Positions 6,446 to 10,337 of a DNA stretch of 10,337 nt are shown here, in pieces. Source of the stretch: CAYSBA01 sp964429075 [NCBI: uncultured bacterium] (GTDB taxonomy: Bacteria; CAYSBA01); NCBI GenBank assembly GCA_964429075.1, contig CAYSBA010000020.1, forward strand, positions 1 to 10,337. Direction: 5' to 3'. A program made the position numbers and the translations under genes. Every line of letters starts with the position of its first letter. The stretch's first letter is position 1. Below the pieces are notes generated by a model. That model was not told the DNA's origin, did no database searches, and saw nothing but the letters and a program-made list of their open reading frames with translations.

Positions 6446-7814
6446 CCAGACCCCTTTTTTTTATCTGAATCCTGTAGATCTTATAGGTCTCCATAATAGA
6501 ATCAACATATTCTAAAACACTCATTCCATCAAAATAACCGAGCGAAAAGGCTGAGTAATATCTGTAGAGATTAAACTTCTTTATAGCATCTCTTACACAA
6601 CCTGTCCAATCGGTTGTATCCCTGCCCATAATATAACAGAGGGCTCGAGCATCGTTTATATGTCCGGGCCCTGCATTGAATGCTGCAAGGGCAAAGCTTA
6701 GAGGGTCACGTGTATTTTTATAAAGATGTATAAGATATTTAAGGTATGCAACACCTGCAACTACATTTTTTAACACAGGATCTTTTAGATTGGGGGCGAA
6801 TCTATTTAATGTTGTATCCATAAGCTGTAATAGTCCCTTTGCGCCCTTTGAGGACTCAACTTTTGGATTAAATCCTGATTCATGATAGGCAAGTGCTGCA
6901 ATCAGAAGCCAGTCTATACCGTAGCCTCTTGCAACCCTTTTAAATAAACTATCGTAGGGAGATATCTTACCCGATTTCATACCGAACTTTCTGCCATAGT
7001 TTCTTGTTACATATCTCTTTTCATCACGATAGTACCTGTTGTATAGTATCCTTATTAGACCATCTTTGTGTGATTTCCTGATAAATTCATCCACTTCTTT
7101 TTTTAATCTTATTGCACCCTTTGAAAACAACCATACTCGCTTTATCTTGCCGATATGGGCACAGACCTCTATCTGAGGATATATGCGCCTATTCAAAAGA
7201 AACACATCCTCCTCCACAGATGCAGCATCAAACCTGCCATTCTTTATCTCAAGTAGAATCTCGTCTGTGGAGGGATATCCAGCAGCAACAGAGATCCCAA
7301 TACCATATGTCTGCCTTGCATATTCTGCAAGATAGTAACCATAGATGGTATCAAGGTCAAAAAAGAAGAAAAAGGAATTATTACAGTCTCGTGAGACCAT
7401 AACCGCATCTGTCTCGTTTATTGTGATACTTTTTAAAAGACCATTGGCAAGTGGACTATTTATTGTGGCTATACCGGCAACAATATCAACCTTTTTTTCT
7501 TTCAAAAGCTGTATTGCCCTTTTTCTATTGTTGACAATAATAATCTTTAATTTTAGCCTTCTATTCTTCGTAAAGTGTCTTAGAAGTTCATAGTCGAATC
7601 CTCTTTTATTACCTCTGTATATAAACATTGTTGTTGCGCTGTTGGGGAGGGCTGCTAACAGTGTACCTTTTTTTATTGTATAGAATGATTTAGAACTTTC
7701 AGTAAAAGTATGTTTAGCTTTTTTATTTGTGTTTATATTATCAGAATTAAAACAGCCAGTAAAAAGTGGCAGGATAAACAAAATTAGATAGATATTTTTT
7801 TTACCAGCTATCAT
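6423..7814 (-). CDS. MltF-like membrane-bound lytic murein transglycosylase lipoprotein
   Basis: The protein has 463 residues in three parts. A lipoprotein signal runs to LFTGC with Cys21 as the lipidation site; the next residues, Phe-Asn, do not signal inner-membrane retention. About residues 45-265 resemble a periplasmic solute-binding domain (SBP_bac_3): GFDYELLRHF, KKVDIVAGIATIN and FDAASVEEDVFLL follow its pattern. About residues 288-440 are a family-1 SLT lysozyme-like domain: catalytic Glu312 in AYHESGFNP, then GAKGLLQLM (324-332) and AAFNAGPGHI (377-386). This order matches MltF, which cleaves the MurNAc-GlcNAc bond to form 1,6-anhydro products and is regulated by muropeptide binding to its solute-binding domain. 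It is the first gene of the tight cluster, 99 bases after the GH92 stop. No good Shine-Dalgarno precedes the ATG. A run of five Phe (148-152) sits in the binding domain. Confidence 0.93.
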   Translation of the reverse strand: MIAGKKNIYLILFILPLFTGCFNSDNINTNKKAKHTFTESSKSFYTIKKGTLLAALPNSATTMFIYRGNKRGFDYELLRHFTKNRRLKLKIIIVNNRKRAIQLLKEKKVDIVAGIATINSPLANGLLKSITINETDAVMVSRDCNNSFFFFFDLDTIYGYYLAEYARQTYGIGISVAAGYPSTDEILLEIKNGRFDAASVEEDVFLLNRRIYPQIEVCAHIGKIKRVWLFSKGAIRLKKEVDEFIRKSHKDGLIRILYNRYYRDEKRYVTRNYGRKFGMKSGKISPYDSLFKRVARGYGIDWLLIAALAYHESGFNPKVESSKGAKGLLQLMDTTLNRFAPNLKDPVLKNVVAGVAYLKYLIHLYKNTRDPLSFALAAFNAGPGHINDARALCYIMGRDTTDWTGCVRDAIKKFNLYRYYSAFSLGYFDGMSVLEYVDSIMETYKIYRIQIKKRGLDDLVTRD

Positions 7815-7820
7815 ATATAT

Positions 7821-7849
7821 ATGTTAAACCTTTTAACACCCAAGGTCAA
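7821..7849 (-). promoter_or_regulatory. Sigma70-like promoter candidate for the main cluster, possibly leaderless
   Basis: On the minus strand, TTGACC (7849-7844, 5 of 6 matches to the -35 box) and TAACAT (7826-7821, 4 of 6 to the -10 box) are 17 bases apart. The -10 box ends only 6 bases before the ATG at 7814, so the predicted transcript start falls at or next to the start codon. This agrees with the absence of a Shine-Dalgarno there. Confidence 0.38.
7823..7837. repeat. Short inverted repeat overlapping the promoter candidate
   Basis: GTTAAA and TTTAAC flank a 3-base centre (minus strand GTTAAAAGGTTTAAC). The dyad covers part of the spacer and -10 of the promoter candidate, a typical place for a repressor operator. 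It is only 6 bases per arm and AT-rich, so chance is possible. Confidence 0.3.
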
Positions 7850-7888
7850 ACAAAAGGGTGCCCGAATCCCAATGTGAATAATTTGAAT

Positions 7889-7913
7889 ATCAGGGCCTGC
7901 ATTGGCCCTTGAT
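7889..7913 (-). terminator. GC-rich hairpin directly after the GH92 stop codon
   Basis: AGGGCC (7892-7897) and GGCCCT (7904-7909) form a perfect 6-base stem with a 6-base loop, extended by ATC/GAT with one bulged base to about 9 pairs. It abuts the stop codon. On the transcribed strand it is followed by AT-rich sequence (GATATTCAAATTATTC) without a true U run, so it may be a weak terminator or an RNA-stabilising hairpin. Confidence 0.45.
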
Positions 7914-10139
7914 CTACTTTGGGCTTAAGTACGTAATACGCCCTGCTTCAATTAAGCTATCATGATCAATAATACATCCATCGAGACTCTTCCCATCTAC
8001 CTCAATGGAAGGTATATCAATATTTTCATCAACAACTTTTGTGATTATAAGATCATGGTCTTTCAGGTGGAAAACAACTCTTCTTGCTACTGGTTCCACG
8101 ATTATATAGTCTTTTGTTGCTGCAATCGGGTATAGTCCTGATATCGCAAAGACCAGCCAGGAAGAAAGGGTACCTCCATCATCATTCCCTGAAAGTCCGT
8201 CTGGAGTTGGTGCATATTTTTCTTCTATGATCTTTTTTGTCCAAAAAGAAGTAAGATCACATCGTCCTGCATATGCAAATAAAAAGGCACTATGGAGATC
8301 AGGTTCATTACCATGCCAGTAATATGGATCGGGCATGTAATCTTCATCATCAACACCCTCTTTCTGGACAAGATCTGAATTTTCAAAAAAAGTAACTAGC
8401 TTATCAACAAATATATCCTTTGTGCCAAAAAGTTCTATCAATCCATCTGGATCATAGGGGACATAGAATGTATACTGCCATGCATCACCCTCCACATAGT
8501 GTTTGCTAAACTGGATAGGATCGAATGGATCGACCCAGCTACCATCAGACTTCTTCGGTCTTAGAAAAGCTGTCTCTTTATCCCATAGATTTTTGTAGTT
8601 TTCTGTCCTTTTTTGAAATTCAGAGGCTGTTTCATAATCTCCTGTGGCATCTGCAAGGGTTGCAATTGCAAAATCGTCATACTCAAATTCAAGGGTCTTT
8701 GAGACCGATCCATCCATAAGGTCAGAGGGACAGTAACCGAATTGATTACAGACTACACCTTCTGCTCTTTTACCATGCTCATCATTGGCTGTTTTGATCA
8801 TAAACTTAAGGGCCTCTTTTGCATCAAAGTCTTTGATACCCTTTATGTATGAATCTGCAATGACTATATCGGCACTTGTACCAACCATACTCCCTGAGTC
8901 TCCAAGGGCAGCAGGCCATTTTGGTAATTCACCGGTCTGCTCTGCCATTCTGATAAGTGATATGATCATATCAAGCTGAAATTCTGGATATAAAATTACA
9001 TACAGGGGATGAAGGGTCCTGAAGGTGTCCCACAGTGACATATCTGTGTAAAAGTGATGACCAGCAATATTGTGTACTCTTCCATCAAAACCCATATACT
9101 CATCACCGGATTCTGTAATATCTGTTGGCATTGATAGTGCTCTGTAAAGAGAGGTATAAAACATTGACTTTGTTGATTCATCTGAGTCGATATCTATACG
9201 TGATAAAAGAGTTTCCCACCTGCTCTTTGTGGACTCTAAAATATCCTCAATCTCTTTATCTTCAATTTCACTCTGATAGTGCCTTTTCGCATGATTTAAA
9301 TCGATATACGAAATACAGATCTTTTCAGTTACACTCCCATTATCAAATCTTGCAATAACTCCAGTCTTGTCTCCTTCTACATGTTTCTTTTCTACATATT
9401 TGTTGTCTTCTATTGCTGAAAGATCCACCGGTTTTCTATCAAAGTCAACAAAAAAATAGAGTGTATAGCCTGAGTCGGTCATTGGTCCTTTATGTTTGAG
9501 CCATCCTGAAAGAGAGCCTTTGAATATATCCACGTAAGTATCGACAACATCATCAGGATGCACAGAAGAACTTACATCAAGAAGTATATAAAGGTTTCCC
9601 TTTTTCTTATTTGTAAACCTTTCAATCCCACAATGTGCTGTTGCAGCAAGTTCTACCTCTATTTGATTGTCCTGCAGAACCCTGTAATAGCCAACCTGGG
9701 CAACTTCATTTTTATGTTCAAAGGTAGTTGTATGGGATGAATTGTTTAGTGGATTTTTCTCAGGCAACGTTGTAAGTGCACTTACTCTCAAGTTGCCATA
9801 ATCAGGAACTCCGGTCCCACTTAAGTGGTTTATGGAATACCCTCTGATCTCATCGTCCTTATACCAGTAACCACCACAGTGGGAAAAACCAGGAGCCCCA
9901 CCATTCTGTGATGTATCTGGGCCCAGCTTTACCATACCAAATGGCACAAGGGGTCCGGGCAGAACACTACCAACACCAAAACCAAGACCACCGGTTCCCA
10001 TCAGGGGATTTACATAATCAACTACACTGGATGGTTTTTTGGCTTCATCTCTTTGTCTTTTACATCCATAAATTGTCATAACAACAAACACAGATATCAG
10101 TAACAAAAGAAAAATATAATATCTTAAGGATCTATTCAT
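7914..10139 (-). CDS. GH92 family glycoside hydrolase (probable exo-acting alpha-mannosidase), lipoprotein
   Basis: The 741-residue length is normal for GH92. The N-terminus has basic residues, a hydrophobic helix (about 8-24) and a weak lipobox IYGC with Cys26, suggesting a membrane-anchored, exported enzyme. The N-terminal beta-sandwich domain begins with DYVNPLMGTGG (41-51) and includes HLSGTGVPDYG (105-115). The catalytic domain shows DMSLWDTFRTLHPL (366-379), YVEGDAWQYTF (548-558), where Glu550 aligns with the general acid of characterised enzymes, HGNEPDLH (609-616), and GLSGNDDGGTLSSW (648-661), where Asp653/Asp654 align with the calcium-dependent base region. GH92 enzymes remove terminal alpha-linked mannose from N-glycans or mannans by an inverting, Ca2+-dependent mechanism. 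Linkage specificity cannot be read off. The ATG lacks a strong Shine-Dalgarno. No sugar transporter, regulator or other glycosidase is in the window. Confidence 0.95.
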   Translation of the reverse strand: MNRSLRYYIFLLLLISVFVVMTIYGCKRQRDEAKKPSSVVDYVNPLMGTGGLGFGVGSVLPGPLVPFGMVKLGPDTSQNGGAPGFSHCGGYWYKDDEIRGYSINHLSGTGVPDYGNLRVSALTTLPEKNPLNNSSHTTTFEHKNEVAQVGYYRVLQDNQIEVELAATAHCGIERFTNKKKGNLYILLDVSSSVHPDDVVDTYVDIFKGSLSGWLKHKGPMTDSGYTLYFFVDFDRKPVDLSAIEDNKYVEKKHVEGDKTGVIARFDNGSVTEKICISYIDLNHAKRHYQSEIEDKEIEDILESTKSRWETLLSRIDIDSDESTKSMFYTSLYRALSMPTDITESGDEYMGFDGRVHNIAGHHFYTDMSLWDTFRTLHPLYVILYPEFQLDMIISLIRMAEQTGELPKWPAALGDSGSMVGTSADIVIADSYIKGIKDFDAKEALKFMIKTANDEHGKRAEGVVCNQFGYCPSDLMDGSVSKTLEFEYDDFAIATLADATGDYETASEFQKRTENYKNLWDKETAFLRPKKSDGSWVDPFDPIQFSKHYVEGDAWQYTFYVPYDPDGLIELFGTKDIFVDKLVTFFENSDLVQKEGVDDEDYMPDPYYWHGNEPDLHSAFLFAYAGRCDLTSFWTKKIIEEKYAPTPDGLSGNDDGGTLSSWLVFAISGLYPIAATKDYIIVEPVARRVVFHLKDHDLIITKVVDENIDIPSIEVDGKSLDGCIIDHDSLIEAGRITYLSPK

Positions 10140-10207
10140 AGATCACAAATAGCACAGTATAATGCTACCTACAAGAAATGATGATAAAATATATTTAGCA
10201 GTTAAGC
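10140..10207 (-). other. Intergenic region upstream of the GH92 gene
   Basis: These 68 AT-rich bases separate the permease stop from the GH92 ATG. A -10-like TATACT (10161-10156, minus strand) lies 16 bases before the ATG, but I find no convincing -35 box at the right distance. No terminator-like hairpin follows the permease gene, so read-through into the GH92 gene is possible. Confidence 0.3.
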
Positions 10208-10337
10208 TTAAATCCTATTTGGTATAATACCTGCCAGTACAAACGAGAGTGCAAGAAAGATTGAAAGTACAACAATAATTGCGGGTCCTGATGGTATGTT
10301 GAGGAGATATGAACCAAAAATACCAAGCAGTGAAGAA
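10208..10337 (-). CDS. Metal-type ABC transporter permease (ABC-3/ZnuB-like), C-terminal end
   Basis: The reading frame open to the window edge encodes the last 42 residues of a membrane protein ending ...AGIIPNRI and a TAA stop. The stretch GSYLLNIPSGPAIIVVLSIF matches the well-conserved last part of ABC-3 permeases (ZnuB, MntB, TroC/D types), where a Gly-x-x-x-S-x-x-x-x-x-P-S-G-x-x-I turn leads into the final helix. These permeases form the inner-membrane channel for zinc, manganese or iron uptake with an ATPase and a metal-binding protein. The 5' part and the partner genes lie outside the window, so the metal cannot be named. The assignment rests on this short segment. Confidence 0.72.
   Translation of the reverse strand, partial: SSLLGIFGSYLLNIPSGPAIIVVLSIFLALSFVLAGIIPNRI

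Noticed and set aside
7359-7379. Purine-rich run encoding five Phe in the MltF-like protein, considered as a slippage site or frameshift
   Set aside because: The frame continues intact through the SLT domain on the far side, and the run is mixed A and G rather than a long homopolymer.
8996-9181. Short minus-strand frame inside the GH92 gene
   Set aside because: It lies in another frame within conserved GH92 catalytic-domain sequence and has no independent support.
10158-10163. Perfect TATAAT on the plus strand with TTCATA 17 bases upstream
   Set aside because: No plus-strand gene lies downstream, so it would only make antisense RNA into the permease. It is probably chance in AT-rich DNA.
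10202-10211. Palindrome TTAAGCTTAA at the permease stop
   Set aside because: It is a 10-base palindrome with no loop or U tract and overlaps the stop codon; it is likely fortuitous.

Overview
The window reads as chromosomal DNA from a Gram-negative, AT-leaning bacterium. The evidence is two lipoproteins with lipoboxes (one a peptidoglycan lytic transglycosylase), a Tat translocase subunit, and a diaminopimelate (Lys/mDAP) pathway gene. The pairing of a thiolase with a fused HMG-CoA-synthase-like/DUF35 protein is common in Desulfobacterota-type and other anaerobic bacteria and in archaea, so a deltaproteobacterial-like host is my best guess. I cannot fix the taxon from sequence alone. Every gene I can support lies on the minus strand, so transcription runs from high to low coordinates. 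Coding density is very high and no gene-free stretch exceeds 100 bases.

Upstream edge (10337 to 7815). The window opens with the last 42 codons of a metal-type ABC transporter permease (ABC-3/ZnuB-like). After a 68-base gap comes a large lipoprotein glycoside hydrolase of family GH92 (alpha-mannosidase family). A GC-rich hairpin abuts its stop codon and probably separates it from what follows.

Main cluster (7814 to 28). Nine genes follow in tight succession: an MltF-like lytic transglycosylase lipoprotein, a patatin-like lipid hydrolase, dapF, an SCP2-like lipid carrier, a fused HMG-CoA-synthase-fold/DUF35 protein, an SCPx-type thiolase, tatA, and two small integral membrane proteins (one unknown, one VTT/DedA-like). 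From the transglycosylase to the thiolase the genes overlap or are at most 10 bases apart, with ATGA, TAATG and TTGA stop/start overlaps and a Shine-Dalgarno sequence built over a stop codon. This looks like one translationally coupled operon. A sigma70-like promoter sits so close to the first ATG that the message could be leaderless. The 58-base gap before tatA is the largest inside the cluster and holds a weak secondary promoter candidate.

How the genes may work together. Two genes (mltF-like, dapF) concern peptidoglycan turnover and precursor supply. Four (patatin, SCP2-like, HMGCS-like/DUF35, thiolase) look like a lipid or acyl-CoA module: release of an acyl group, carriage of a hydrophobic ligand, and C-C bond making or breaking on CoA thioesters. 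The three at the end are envelope proteins. The most unusual point is the acyl-CoA trio. The HMGCS-like partner keeps a candidate cysteine but appears to lack the catalytic Glu and His of true HMG-CoA synthases, and the thiolase and SCP2 parts that form one protein (SCPx) in animals are separate genes here. I infer a thiolase/DUF35 complex acting on an unidentified hydrophobic acyl-CoA. I see no RNA genes, CRISPR arrays, insertion sequences or attachment sites.
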